NCBI GenBank assembly: GCA_037126765.1
Contig: JBBCBC010000053.1
Span: 124,001-188,000, forward strand
Source: Stenogyne calaminthoides
Lineage: Eukaryota; Streptophyta; Magnoliopsida; Lamiales; Lamiaceae
DNA length: 64,000 nucleotides
Direction: 5' to 3'
Shown: positions 33,727 through 45,433 of the stretch, in pieces
Layout of the letters: every line of letters begins with the position of its first letter
How positions within the stretch are numbered: the first letter of the stretch is position 1
Notes under the pieces: model-generated
Told to the model about the DNA's origin: nothing
The model's database searches: none
Seen by the model: the letters and a program-made list of their open reading frames with translations, nothing else
Made by a program: the position numbers and the translations under genes

Positions 33727-35568
33727 TGTTGGGATTATACTAGAAAGTATGCTTTTTACTTTGTATAATCAAAACTGAATTTTGGACTTATTTACTTAAA
33801 TAAATTGTTTATCACTGATGCTTTAAATATTATCGAATGTTACATATATTTACTGCATAACTGTTCAATAAGTCGTACGTGTTACATTGTAGTTAATTTA
33901 GTGATACCAGATCACAGAAGATTAAATTAACAGTCCCTTGTAACTAAAAGTATGTCATTCACTACCTAGATGGAAATGAACAACCCATCGTGAAAGGTTG
34001 AAGTGTAAGGCTCAGATTGGCTTGTCTTGACCAAGAGGTTATACTAGTGCATGACTGATGCACTGAATAGGACCTACAGGAGGATAAATTCTTCAGAACT
34101 GAACAAGGAAGAATTAGACCTCAGTGGTTCGTTATTTCTTAATCTTCGTTCCTTAAATAGGATCACGTGTGATTGGTAACTATTGCTTTGACTTATCATG
34201 GGTAGAGAATCAACGAGATTCAATACTTTTTATCTTGGGCAATATTATTAGTCACGTGTGATTGCTAAGATTTAATACGAAGAATCGTGTGCAAGTACGC
34301 TTGTTTGATTTGCCCCCTTGGGAGGTTCATAAGCTTTATCATACCAAATCTTGCAAGTGGAATTAGTTTCCGGTATGGATAATAATGTTGAACCGTTCCT
34401 TGACCAAGGACAAAATATATTAATTAACGGAAAGCTATTTCAGTGGCTTGAGTTAATTAATGGGCTAGATAATCTTAAACATGGGAAATAATAACCGGGA
34501 GCCATATTGACTGTAATATGGGTTAAGATGGATAGTGCAATATTAATTATGTAGTGGGATTAATTAATATTTATGGGCTTGAATAATATTGTGGCTCAAT
34601 ATTAGATATTCAAGGTCCATTAGAAGGTCCAATCTTAATTCTCCTAAAGGCCCTCTAAGTAGCCCAACATATAGTCCAATAACTGAAAAGGTGATTAAAA
34701 TAAAATAAATATTGTTGCTTATTTTTCCAAGTAAATTTCGAAAATTATGGATAAGTTGGGAGAAAGATTTTCTTTGAATTTTGTTATGGAATGAAGATAT
34801 GTATTCTTGGAATACAAGATTATCTCATTAAATTCAAGAAATCTCCCACTTGGTTAATTCATAAGAGGATTTCGAAAATTATGAAATATAGTGGGCAAGA
34901 AAGATTTTCTAGATTTTCTTGAAAAGATATTATGGAAGATATGTATTTCTTGAAATACAAGAATATCTCATAAATTCAAGAAGATCCAAATCTTGGATTC
35001 TTTGTACCCTATATTTCGAAAATTCCATAATGTTGATAAGGTGGGATTTTTGTGGAATATTATAATTATGGGAAAAAGAATATAAGAGATATATTCAAGA
35101 TTTCTTGGTGATCAAGAAAAGTCTTTTCCCACATTGATTTTTCACTAGAAATTTCGACCACCTCCCTCTTATAAATAGGGGATGATTAGTTCATTCCCAA
35201 GTACAATTCCATGTGCTGGAAATATTAGCAAATCCACAAAGGTGGTGCAACAAAGTTTATTTTTTGCTTTTGTTAATTGTTCAACGAGTGTCATTCCACC
35301 GGATAGTTGAGCAAGGGCTAAGGGAATACTTGGGAAGTCCTTTTGGTTAGTCCGTCCGACCGAAGTCACTGCCATCCCGAGAGGTACGTTCACGTAAACC
35401 CGTAGATTCCGCATGCGTAGGTTTTACGTGGCTTTTTATATGCATGATTTGTTGTTGAAATTATTATTTGAATTAATATAGGATTAATTCATGCTAGTAA
35501 TAATTAATGAATTAAATTTGTATTTAAATATTCACCCCGAATAGATCTGTGCAACTCATTCCCCAACA
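33727..35568 (+). repeat. Copia 5' LTR
   Basis: Begins TGTTGGGATTATACTAG and ends CCCCAACA. The TATA box TATAAATAGGGG lies at about 35170-35181, so the transcript should start near 35200. Long U3 (about 1.45 kb) without coding sequence. Confidence 0.95.
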
Positions 35569-35583
35569 ATCGTATCGAGCCTT
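35569..35583 (+). promoter_or_regulatory. Degenerate primer-binding site
   Basis: AATCGTATCGAGCC directly after the 5' LTR corresponds to the initiator-Met type PBS (TGGTATCAGAGC) with a substitution and a one-base loss. Priming would probably be poor. Confidence 0.5.
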
Positions 35584-37048
35584 TTTTTTTGCTCTTATTT
35601 TTTTAAATTGTAATTTAATTCGTGGACATTAAATTTGAAATTGGATGGTAGAACTGTTAGATCTGTTTTGCAGATATCCAATTGTCTTGGATTTTAATGT
35701 TTATTTTTGCATGCATATAAACTGTGGTTTTTAATTCGACCGTTCGATTTGTTTTGCCTCGTGGAGAAAAATCCACGAGTAGATTAGGATTTGTTTGATT
35801 TGATCAATGTAATAGACTAGTCTAGATTAGGTTTATTTATTTTTTTAAAATAAATTGTAACCGGATCGGGAACTAAGAGATCTAAGATCTAAAGGACGTA
35901 AATCCGTGATCCAGCGTGAGGCGGCGCTGGCACTCACGGCTGGCTAGTGGCGAGGCGGGCGCCGAAGCGCTGCAAGGGAGGAGAAGGGTCGGCATTATTG
36001 ACATGGGGTGCGCGTGTTTCAAAGCCGAAGTGACGGGAGCTGATGCGCGCGGCGGGCGAAGGGCAATGGGCCGCCGAGGTCGAGGGCGAGGCGGAGGGGG
36101 AGGCGGGCGAAGGCGCTGCCGCCTTCGGGCCGATTTGCTGATGCTCGCTTACACTCGCCGAGGGCGGTGAGGCATCGGCGGCACGGCTCGCCGGGCGGTG
36201 CCGAAGCCGCTGAGAGTCGTTCTTAGGCCAAGTGGCCGGCCGGATAATGGGCGCATCATCCCGCGAAATGCAATTTTTGGCGTGGCGTTCGAGATGAAGT
36301 ATTTTTCGAGACGAACGAGTGGGAGAAATTCGAGGCGTGTTTCTTCAAAAAATCAAGCCAAGAAAAATCAAACCATGACAATTGGATAATTTGTGCCCAA
36401 TATGTTTATTTTTCATTTTTGCTTGATTTATTTGTGCTATCTTATGCTTTATTTAATTTGTTTAAATGTGTTTGCATGAGGGTTGCAAAATGGAAAAATC
36501 TCAACTTCAAAATTACTAAGTATGTTTAAGTAATTAATTGACAATTTTATTAGGATAATAAAATTGAATTAATTTTGACCTCCATGATTTATTTATTTGT
36601 GAATTCTTTTGGAGAAATTCCCCAACGGGGACGGTCAAAAGATAGGTTTCACATGAATGAATTCCAAAGCGGATGATTGTGGGTTATTACTAGTGGAGAC
36701 GATGACCTCCCAACGAGGCTCGATCAAAGCGAAATAGTAAATCGTATTTAATCATGGTTATTACTTAGGTATAAAATTGATATGCATATACTTCTTCAAG
36801 TCCCCGTCAATTTTATATTGGTCAGTGGGAGCCAACTATTAACTGGATATTAAAGGTTTGTAATTGTTCTTGTTTGTAATCTGCTTGAATGTGTTTAAAT
36901 AATGACCCACCCAACGTGGCTTATTTAAACTGTTTTTGAGATGTTAACGATGCATGTTCATATTTTTCTTGAGATTTTAATATGATGCATGTGATCAAAC
37001 CTTGTGATATATTTGTGCTTATGCATATTATTTTTATTCAGGTTCATC
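35584..37048 (+). other. Copia leader with GC-rich island (about 35905-36250)
   Basis: This is a 1.46-kb untranslated leader between the PBS and gag. Its middle is strikingly GC-rich (runs such as GGCGAGGCGGGCGCCG and GGCGGAGGGGGAGGCGGG), while the flanks and the rest of the window are AT-rich. An 84-codon Arg/Gly-rich frame (35916-36170) crosses the island, but it has no recognisable domain and is best explained by composition. The island could be captured foreign sequence or a structured leader. Confidence 0.6.
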
Positions 37049-37930
37049 ATGTCGCAACCTTTTAATCCTTTCGTTATATACACTCAAAGAACACCAATTA
37101 TCCGGAGAAAACTATAATGTTTGGAAACAAAATATGATGCATGTCCTACCGCACAAAAAATATTATTGGATTCTTGATGTACCCAAGCCACGTAAGTTTC
37201 TTGATGAATCAACGATGCGGCAAGACATGAGTATAATATTTGGGGAGTTGCCAATGAACCCATGTAAACGTGTAATCTTGACTTCACTTTGTCGATGATT
37301 TGAAACACATTCATGAAGGTGTTGAGTCCGCCGCGGAAATTATGCAAAGTCTTGAAGAAATGTTTTCAACAAAAGACCGCATGATCGATCGGTTTAAAAA
37401 AACGACGACGTGGCTAAATTTGAAAATGGCTGAGGAACACTGTAAGGGAGCAAGTTCTCGAGCCAAACATCATTTTTTCAAAACCGGGCTTATCTCGGAA
37501 CTAAGTATTGTGATGAGGCCCAAATCGAATTTACATTTGCTTACTCGCCAAGGAGCTTCGATGAATTTTACCGTGGGTTTTGTGATGAGTGATCACATGT
37601 TTACCATGGATAATCTACAAGAAGCCTTGGAGAAAGTGGAGAAGCATTTAGGAAAGAAAGACGCGAAGTATTGGTGATTAAAAAGTCTTTTCTCGAGATC
37701 TAGGGCGATTGGAAGGCAAGTCTCAAGAAAAGGAAAAGTGGCCGTAACCAAAGCAAGCTCATCATTAAGAAAAGTGAGAAAAAGACGGTTAAGTACCGGG
37801 TTGGGTGTCAAGAAAGAACTAAAAGGAATATGTTTCAATTGCGGGGGAGAAAGGACATTGGAGTCGACTGTTCAATCCCAAAAAGGAAAGGAAAGAAAGG
37901 TAATCCTCACTCACTAGTTGTTGAAACTTG
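37049..37930 (+). pseudogene. Copia gag, frameshifted
   Basis: ATG at 37049 (MSQPFNPF) soon needs a frame change to continue as LSGENYNVWKQNMMHVL, the conserved N-terminal gag block. After stops near 37295 the frame 37300-37677 carries the capsid part (EIMQSLEEMF, DRFKKTTTWLNLKM, LEKVEKHLGKK). A CCHC zinc knuckle (C-x2-C-x4-H-x4-C pattern, CFNCGxxGHW) at about 37830-37875 is split by another shift. Gag would package the RNA; this copy cannot encode it. Confidence 0.8.
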
Positions 37931-38360
37931 TTTAGCGGTGTATGCCTCCCATTTATGGGTGGTGGATCTGGATCCACCGATCATGTTTGTTTTCACGTTA
38001 TGGGGTTCAAACGGACCCGACAACTAAGTGGAAGTGAGATCCTCATCACACCGGGCGATGCTACGAGAGTGGCAAAAAGCGATGGGAGAAGTGCTTTTGT
38101 CTTTTTGAAGACGAGTTTTAATTTTAAGAGATGTTTCAGACGTTCCGAAGTTTTAGAAAGAATTTGATTTAGGTTTCTAAACTTTTTCATGATGGATATT
38201 CGGTTACTTTTAATAAAGTTGTTACCATTTCTCTTTATGATAAATTTATCTCGTCATGGAACGTTGGCGAATAATCACTATACAATTAATCGCGGCACAC
38301 CACTCACGTAAATGCATCATATAACACATCAATTGTTTTCGAGAAAAGAAAACGTTCATC
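37930..38360 (+). pseudogene. Copia protease region, broken
   Basis: Around 37950-37985 overlapping frames read WVVD and GSGSTDHVC, which together correspond to the D-S/T-G aspartic protease motif of copia elements (WVVDSGSTDH-like). A frameshift separates the halves. The rest to the integrase is degraded, with no frame longer than about 80 codons. Confidence 0.65.
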
Positions 38361-38364
38361 AGAC

Positions 38365-39275
38365 GTGAACGAGACACTTCTTTGGCATCTAAGATTGGGT
38401 CATATAAATCCAAAGAGGATCCAAAGGTTGGTGAAAGACGGTTCACTAGAGCTTCTCCAAGTTGAACCAATTCCAACCTGCGAATCATGTTTGGAGGGTA
38501 AAATGACCAAGAGGACATTTGGAGCCAAGGGGAATAGGGCCAAAGAAGTGTTAGAGATCGTTCACACAGATGTATGTGGTCCAATGTCAACCAAAGCAAG
38601 AGGAGGTTATGAGTATTTTGTCACTTTTATTGATGATTACTCAAGGTACGGTTACATTTTCCTTATGAAGCATAAATCTGAGACCTTTGAGAAATTCAAA
38701 GAATTTAAGGCTCAAGCAGAGAATCATAGGGAAAAACGTATCAAGTCTCTATGATCTGATCGTGGAGGCGAATACCTCAGCGATGAGTTTTTTAACTACT
38801 TATCTGATGAAGGATTTCATCCCAAATTATTGCACCGGAAACCCTCAACAAAAGCGGGGTTGCAGAGCGAAAAAAAAGAACTCTTTTGGAAATGGTTAGA
38901 TCTATGATGAGTTATGCGGATCTTCCCAAGATGTTTCGGGGTTATGCCTTGAAACAAATAGACTTACATTCGAACTTGGTGCCATCCAAATCGGTTCCCA
39001 AAACTCCCAAAGAATTGTGGACCGGCGCAAGCCTCAGTATGTGACACATGAGAATTTAGGGGTGTCCGGCCTACGTGTTGGACAAGGAAGCCGGTAAATT
39101 GGATCCTCGATCAGAATTAAGGTTGTTTGTAGGATACCCCGAGGGAACAAAAGGGTGTATGTTCTATGGTCCCGAAGATCAAAAGGTGGTCATAAGCACC
39201 CACTTTAGATTTTTGGAAGAAGACTATATGAACGAAAGAAAACCCAGAAGTGAGATTACCTTAAATGAGCTTTAG
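38365..39275 (+). pseudogene. Copia GAG-pre-integrase and integrase core, broken
   Basis: The frame 38365-38754 starts NETLLWHLRLGHINPKRIQR and carries the HHCC zinc-binding pattern (H-x3/4-H, CESC) followed by the first catalytic Asp in IVHTDVCGPM. A stop (TGA at 38752-38754) precedes SDRGGEYLSDEF, which holds the second Asp. The region continues in other frames to 39275 (RLFVGYPEGTKGCMFYGPED), the usual C-terminal integrase motif. At least three frame changes are needed. Confidence 0.85.
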
Positions 39276-40130
39276 AGGGCAAACCTCAATGCCAATTGCT
39301 AGATTAGATGATATACCAAACGACACACTTTCACAACCGGAACCTCGTCGTAGTGGGATGGTTGTAAGACAGCCCGAGAGATTCATGGGAATAGGAGAGT
39401 CCTCGGACTTGATTCCCAAACAAGACGAATCAGACCCATGGACATATGACGAGGCACTCCAAGACAAGGATGCAGATTCTTGGCAAACAGCAATGAAAGC
39501 CGAAATGGGTTCTATGTTTCATAACAGAGTGTGGGAGCTAGTCGAACCACTTAATGGGGTCAAACCCATTGGATGCAAGTGGGTATATAAGAGGAAAAGA
39601 GGACCGGACGGGAAGGTTGAAACCTTCAAAGCAAGACTAGTGGCGAAAGGTTATACTCAGAAAGAAGGGATCGACTATGAGGAAACTTTTTTGCCAGTAG
39701 CCATGCTTAAGTCCATCCGTATTCTACTATTGATTGCTGCGCATTTTGACTTTGAAATCTGGCAAATAGATGTCAAGACAGCTTTCCTTAACGGAAGTCT
39801 TGATGAAGAGATCTATATGCAACAACCCCAAGGCTTCATTGAAAAATGCCAATAACACCTAGTTTGTAAGCTCAAGAAGTCCATTTACGGACTCAAACAG
39901 GCATCCAGAGCTTGAAACCAATGTTTTGATCATGTTATAAAGTCTTATGGGTTCGATCAAAACGAGTTTGAAAGTTGTGTGTATAAAAAGCGTGTCGGAA
40001 CTGCATTGGTATTCTTAGTACTATACGTAGATGACATTCTGATCATCGGGAACAATGTAAAGGTGTTATCAGACGTAAGGGCATGGCTTTCAAAACAGTT
40101 TGATATGAAAGACTTAGGGGAAGCCGGGCA
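39265..40130 (+). pseudogene. Copia reverse transcriptase, broken
   Basis: Frame 39265-39855 covers KPIGCKWVYKRKRGPDGKVE, FKARLVAKGYTQKEGIDYEE and WQIDVKTAFLNGSLDEEIYM. In-frame stops follow at 39853 (before HLVCKLKKSIYGLKQASRA) and after that block, where a Trp codon appears to have become TGA. The same frame resumes with ALVFLVLYVDDILIIGN, the YVDD active site near 40024-40035, and KQFDMKDLGEA. The catalytic residues are intact, but the chain is interrupted. Confidence 0.92.
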
Positions 40131-40969
40131 TGATCGGCTTATCGCAAGCTTCATACATAGACACTGTCTTGAAACGCTTCAGCATGCAAGATTCCAAGAA
40201 AGGCTTCGTACCTTTCAGACATGGAATCCATCTATCCAAGAAAATGTCCCCTAAGACGCAAAATGAGATAGATGACATGAAAGACATTCCTTATGCTTCT
40301 ACTGTCGGAAGCCTTATGTATGCAATGCTGTGTACGAGACCGGATATCTGCTTTGCCGTAGGCATGGTGGCAAGATATCAAAGTAACCCAGGGAAAGAGC
40401 ATTGGACAGCAGTTAAAAACATTCTGAAGTATCTGAAAAGAACTCGGGATAGAATGTTATTTTATCAGCCAGATAGTCCAATCCCCATCGGCTACACGGA
40501 CTCGGATTTCCAATCAGACATACACTCCAGAAAATCTACCTCCGGTAATGAGTTTTGCATGGGGGGAGGAGCCGTAACATGGAGAAGCGTCAAGCAGAAA
40601 TGTGTCGCAGATTCTACCATGGAAGCCAAATATGTAGCTGCTAGCGAGGCAGCGAAAGAAGCAGTTTGGCTCAAGCACTTCCTAGTGGACTTAGATGTAG
40701 TTCCGAATTTGCCCAGCATAATCACTGTTTATTGTGACAATGCCGGAGCAGTTGCAAATTCAATTGAACCAAGAGCCCACAAAGCCAGCAAACACATTGA
40801 AAGGAAATACCATCTTATACGAGATATCGTTAAGAGAGGAGATATAGATGTGGCAAAGATAGCGTCTGAGGATAACCTAGCAGATCCATTCACAAAGAGT
40901 CTGCCTCTGAATACATTCGAGATACATGTGGAAGGAATGGGTGTCAAGACCGTTGTCAATCTGCTTTGA
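40130..40969 (+). pseudogene. Copia RT end and RNase H domain (open frame)
   Basis: This is the longest open frame of the element (279 codons to the TGA at 40967-40969), shifted relative to the RT. It holds the connection region (IDTVLKRFSM, VGSLMYAMLCTRPDICFAVG) and RNase H with YTDSDFQSD, STMEAKYVAASEAAKEAVWL, YCDNAGAVANS and KHIERKYHLIRD, i.e. the D-E-D-D set. It ends LADPFTKSLPLNTFE, the usual copia C-terminus. The first codon used is arbitrary because the frame entered by a shift. Confidence 0.92.
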
Positions 40970-41068
40970 GTATAAGTGGGAGAAATTATTAGGTTCGTGT
41001 AGGTGACATTAGATGTCACAGACTACACGAGACATGTTGTAGTATACTTAAAAGCAGACTTTGAGTAT

Positions 41069-41079
41069 AAGTGGGAGAT
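41069..41079 (+). promoter_or_regulatory. Polypurine tract of copia element
   Basis: AAGTGGGAGAT lies directly before the 3' LTR start TGTTGGG. The same AGTATAAGTGGGAGA phrase also occurs about 100 bp upstream (about 40970-40986), so the tract region is duplicated. Confidence 0.75.
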
Positions 41080-42919
41080 TGTTGGGATTATACTAGAAAG
41101 TATGCTTTTTACTTTGTATAATCAAAACTGAATTTCGGACTTATTTACTGAAATAAATTGTTTATCACTGATGCTTTAAATATTATCGAATGTTACATAT
41201 ATTTACTGCATAACTGTTCAATAAGTCGTACGTGTTACATTGTAGTTAATTTAGTGATACCAGATCACAGAAGATTAAATTAACAATCCCTTGTAACTAA
41301 AAGTATGTCAATCACGACCTAGATGGAAATGAACAACCCATCGTGAAAGGTTGAAGTGTAAGGCTCAGATTGGCTTGTCTTGACCAAGAGGTTACACTAG
41401 TGCATGACTGATGCACTGAATAGGACCTACAGGAGGATAAATTCTTCAGAACTGAACAAGGAAGAATTAGACCTCAGTGGTTCGTTATTTCTTAATCTTC
41501 GTCCCTTAAATAGGATCACGTGGGATTGATAACTATTGCTTTGACTTATCATGGGTAGAGAATCAACGAGATTCAATACTTTTTATCTTGGGCAATATTA
41601 TTAGTCACATGTGATTGCTAAGATTTAATACGAAGAATCGTGTGCAAGTACGCTTGTTTGATTTGCCCCCTTGGGAGGTTCATAAGCTTTATCATACCAA
41701 ATCTTGCAAGTTGAATTAGTTTCCGGTATGGATAATAATGTTGAACCATTCCTTGACCAAGGACAAAAGATATTAATTAACGGAAAGCTATTTCAGTGGC
41801 TTGAATTAATTAATGGGCTAGATAATCTTAAACATGGGAAATAATAACCGGGAGCCATATTGACTGTAATATGAGTTAAGATGGATAGTGCAATATTAAT
41901 TATGTAGTGGGATTAATTAATATTTATGGGCTTGAATAATATTGTGGCTCAATATTAGATATTCAAGGTCCATTAGAAGGTCCAATCTTAATTCTCCTAA
42001 AGGCCCCCTAAGTAGCCCAATATATAGTCCAATAACTGAAAAAATGATTAAAATAAAATAAATATTGTTGCTTATTTTTCCAAGTAAATTTAAAAAATTA
42101 TGGATAAGTTGGGAGAAAGATTTTCTTTGAATTTTGTTATGGAATGAAGATATGTATTCTTGGAATACAAGATTATCTCATTAAATTCAAGAAATCTCCC
42201 ACTTGGTTAATTTCAAAAGAGGATTTCGAAAATTATGAAATATAGTGGGCAAGAAAGATTTTCTTGATTTTCTTGAAAAGATATTATGGAAGATATGTAT
42301 TTCTTGAAATACAAGAATATCTCATAAATTCAAGAAGATCCAAATCTTGGATTCTTGGTACCCTATATTTCGAAAATTCCATAATGTTAATAAGGTGGGA
42401 TTTTTGTGGAATATTATAATATGAGAAAAAGAATATAAGAGATATATTCAAGATTTCTTGGAGATCAAGAAAATATTTTCCCACATTGTTTTATCACAAA
42501 AAAATCGACCACCTTGTGCTCTATAAATAGGGGATGATTATTTCATTCTCAAGTACAATTCCATGTGCTGAAAAAATTAGTAAATCCACAAAGGTGGTGC
42601 AACATAATTTATTTTCCTTTTGTTAAATCGTTCACAAGTGTCCTTCCACCGGATAGTCGAACGAGGGCTAAGAGAATACTTGGGAAGTTCTTTTGGTTAG
42701 TCTAATCTGCCAAGATCACTGTCATCCCAAGAGGTACGTTCACGTAAACTCGTAGAATTCTGCATGCGTAGGTTTTACTTGAATTATTATATGCATGATA
42801 TGTTGTTGGATTATTATTTGAATTAATATAGGATTAATTCATGCTAGTAATAATTATAAGAATTAAATTTGTATTTAAATATTCACCCCGAATAGATCTG
42901 TGCAACTTATTCCCCAACA
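41080..42919 (+). repeat. Copia 3' LTR
   Basis: Matches the 5' LTR throughout with scattered substitutions and a few short indels. The TATA box CTATAAATAG lies at about 42521-42530. It ends CCCCAACA and is followed by the CCCAT target duplication. Confidence 0.95.
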
Positions 42920-42924
42920 CCCAT

Positions 42925-43978
42925 TTCCCTAACAACACTCTATTAAAAGCCCCCAGTTCCCTAATCCCAAGCCCCCCCCCCATTTCGAGTTACATAAAGA
43001 ATTCCAGCTAATCCATGGAGTTTTGTTGTTATCTTCACTCCCCTCCCCCCCCCCCCAAGAAATTACGTTGTAAAGAAGTTAAAACACTCAGGGTTTTTTT
43101 TGGTAGGCTATAGAAGGAAAAGTTGTAGACTGGCAACGAAGACATAACTGATTTTAGCAAAGTAATCTGTCCCCCAAAGGATATTTTCCGGTCTTCCCAC
43201 AGTTTCAGTCTCTTACGAAATTTCTGCACCAAACTTCCCCATTAGATTGAATTTTTTGGCATATTCCCACTTTAACGCCCAAATACGAGAACGGGATATT
43301 CCCCACCACGCATCCGAGGTAATTCGCCATTGATTCCAACCTTCCTCTGTCGACGTTCACTCCCACGACACTGCATTTATCAAAGTTCACTTTAAGCCCG
43401 GACAACAATTCAAAGTTTCTCAAGATTTGCTTCATAATACCGGCATTTTTCTCGCTTGCATCCCCCACCAAAATTGTGTCGTCTGCATACTGGAGATGTG
43501 AGATTTTCAACTTATCCTTTCCTACCGTTGTTGCCTTGTATAGTCCCAACTCTATTGCTTTGGAGATCAATATGCTGAGGCCTTCTGCAACCAGTAAATA
43601 TAAAAAAGGTGATAGGGGATCACCTTGCCTTAATCCCCTTTCCATTTTGAATTCCTCTGTAGGGCTGCCATTCACCAGAATCGATGCAGTTTCACTAGAG
43701 ACTCATGCTCTAACCCACCTTCTCCATTTGTCACAAAAGCTGAACCGTTCAAGCATGAGATTGAGAAATCCCCAATCCACCGAGTCGTAGGCCTTTGCAA
43801 AGTCAATCTTGAAGAAGATTCTTTGCAGTTTCCTCCTTTTGGCTTCAGCAATTAACTCGTTCAAAATCATAACCCCATCTTGAATATTCCGCTTTCCAAT
43901 GAAAGCACTTTGATTTTCAGAAATAATCCCGTCCAACACTTTGCTTAACCTTGACGCCAGAATTTTCGCCAATATCTC
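42925..43978 (-). pseudogene. LINE reverse transcriptase, N-terminal and central part
   Basis: The minus-strand frames 43987-43703 and 43675-43205 read through the RT fingers and palm: LASRLSKVLDGIISENQSAF, then FFKIDFAKAYDSVDW, then GLRQGDPLSPFLY, and the active-site LQYADDTILV near the middle of the second frame. A stop and a shift separate the two frames, and further shifts follow at the poly-C tracts (42973, 43047). The thumb continues as WEDRKISFGGQITLLKSVMS (43035-43232). The gene is dead. Confidence 0.88.
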
Positions 43979-43993
43979 GTATTTCAACTATCT

Positions 43994-44404
43994 ACGTTAA
44001 ACCATTCAAATTTGAATTCTAAAATTATTAATAATAAATTATCTTAAAAGACTTTGTGCAGTACATAAATTCTGTATAAGTAGATCTCATGTGCATTCAG
44101 ATACACTGTGCACTTATAGTGCATTTAAAATCGTACAATTTTTTAAATTAAAAGATGCAACTTATTTGCATTGAACCGTTCTCATTTTATCGCTTTATCA
44201 CTTCTAATAAATATTATTCAACTTTATAATAAATAGAATTGTCTATTATACACTCAATATTTTATCACTTTTATCTCCTCAAATGCTAACAAACAATTTT
44301 ACATTATATATGGCGCACATACAAATTGTACATGAGAGTTTAAGACGGATGGAGTAACTGCTTACACGCTTTTCCATTAATTCTGCACATTTTTCGAACA
44401 ACTA
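43994..44404. other. Chimeric MITE remnants
   Basis: 44085-44150 is a partial copy of the GTGCATT MITE family (GTGCATTCAGATACACTGTG, CACTTATAGTGCATTTAAAA). It breaks off at about 44160 and continues as Stowaway-like interior ending GACGGATGGAGTA at 44356. The opposite Stowaway end is missing. No gene. Confidence 0.5.
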
Positions 44405-44700
44405 TCTATAACTATATAATACACCTACATATTACCATTTTTGTTTTCCCGCCCTTTTTCCTCCACCGTTAGATCTTCAACAATCAATCTTAGCCATACA
44501 TTTGTTACACAATTTATTCATAGTAATTTAGACTAATACATAAATGAAATTAATTGTCTCTTTATTACTTGCTTATTCCAAGACAAACTTTTTTGTTCTC
44601 CCACCTATTTAAAGAGGAGTTTTACACTCCATTTTTTCAAACCTCAATAGTAGTACTTTCATTTTCACTATATTTTTTGTGTATTAAGAATTAGATTGTT
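44405..44700 (+). mobile_element. Candidate Helitron 5' end
   Basis: TCTATAACTATATAATACACC begins with TC and is followed by the CTCCACCGTTAGATC phrase and, about 200 bp on, CCTATTTAAAGAGGAG, which looks like a promoter. The AT-rich TC start and this layout resemble plant Helitron 5' ends, and Helitron helicase remnants occur 6-11 kb downstream. The matching hairpin-CTRR 3' end was not located, so the element cannot be delimited. Confidence 0.35.
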
Positions 44701-45391
44701 TTACTTTTTTTTAGAATAATTCTTAGTGAATTAGATGTAATGTTAGGAATTTTATCAGGTTTATATGATACCAATAAGATTGTAACAGAGCGTGTACCTA
44801 TTTTCAAGTCAATTGTTTATGAGATACTAATGGCACTGTGTTTTAGAAATCTTCTGGATGAAAAGAAGAATCTACAATTCATGGAAGATAAGGACATCGA
44901 ATACATTGTTTTGGTGATTATCTTTGTAATGTTTTGAATTTCTTGATTTTCTGTTTTTATAGGTGTTAAGTTTTGCATTCGCTCTTTAGATTTTCTGGTG
45001 GCATCGATATTTAGTCTTGCATTCACTCGAGATCTATTCGATGTCGCATTTGTTCAAGAAATAGTCAATTTTTTCCAATTTCGTCGGGTATGATATTTCA
45101 GAGTTTCATCTACTATTTTTGACGAAATAACCTTGTCATGCACAATGACGTTTATAACCATGCCTGATTTATTCAGTTAATTGACGTTTCCAGTCGAGCA
45201 CTAATTTGATGACTTCCCTTTAATTTTGGGATTACTTAACTTCTAATTATTATTATTATTATTATATTCCCTTATATTTATAAGCAGTGAATTATAATTG
45301 ATTGTGCCATAAATATAGTAATATTACTTATAAAAATTGATTTCTGTAATATCAAATTTGTATTCATAAATATGTGCATATTCTTAATTGT

Positions 45392-45433
<42 letters not shown>

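Larger units (their letters stand above)
33727..42919 (+). mobile_element. Ty1/copia LTR retrotransposon, full-length but inactive
   Basis: Two LTRs (33727-35568 and 41080-42919, 1842 and 1840 bp) bound a 5.5-kb interior. The target duplication CCCAT (33722-33726, 42920-42924) is exact and lies in the LINE coding sequence. The order gag - protease - integrase - RT - RNase H marks it as Ty1/copia. In the first 260 bp the LTRs differ at about five positions, suggesting a fairly recent insertion, but every pol domain has stops or shifts. It inserted after the LINE. Lineage within copia was not assigned. Confidence 0.95.
32543..43993 (-). mobile_element. 5'-truncated L1-type LINE with 15-bp TSD, split by a copia element
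   Basis: The 15-bp sequence GTATTTCAACTATCT occurs at 32543-32557 and again at 43979-43993. Between them, on the minus strand, runs a LINE that starts inside the reverse transcriptase (43978) and ends in a poly-A tail (T-run 32558-32568). A Ty1/copia element (33727-42919) interrupts it. Joining the outer parts gives about 2.2 kb of LINE. Truncation within the RT and an A-tail directly at the duplication are what target-primed reverse transcription produces. Confidence 0.92.

Noticed and set aside
35916..36170. 84-aa Arg/Gly-rich frame in the copia leader
   Set aside because: Composition-driven; no domain and no relation to gag. Kept only as a property of the GC island.
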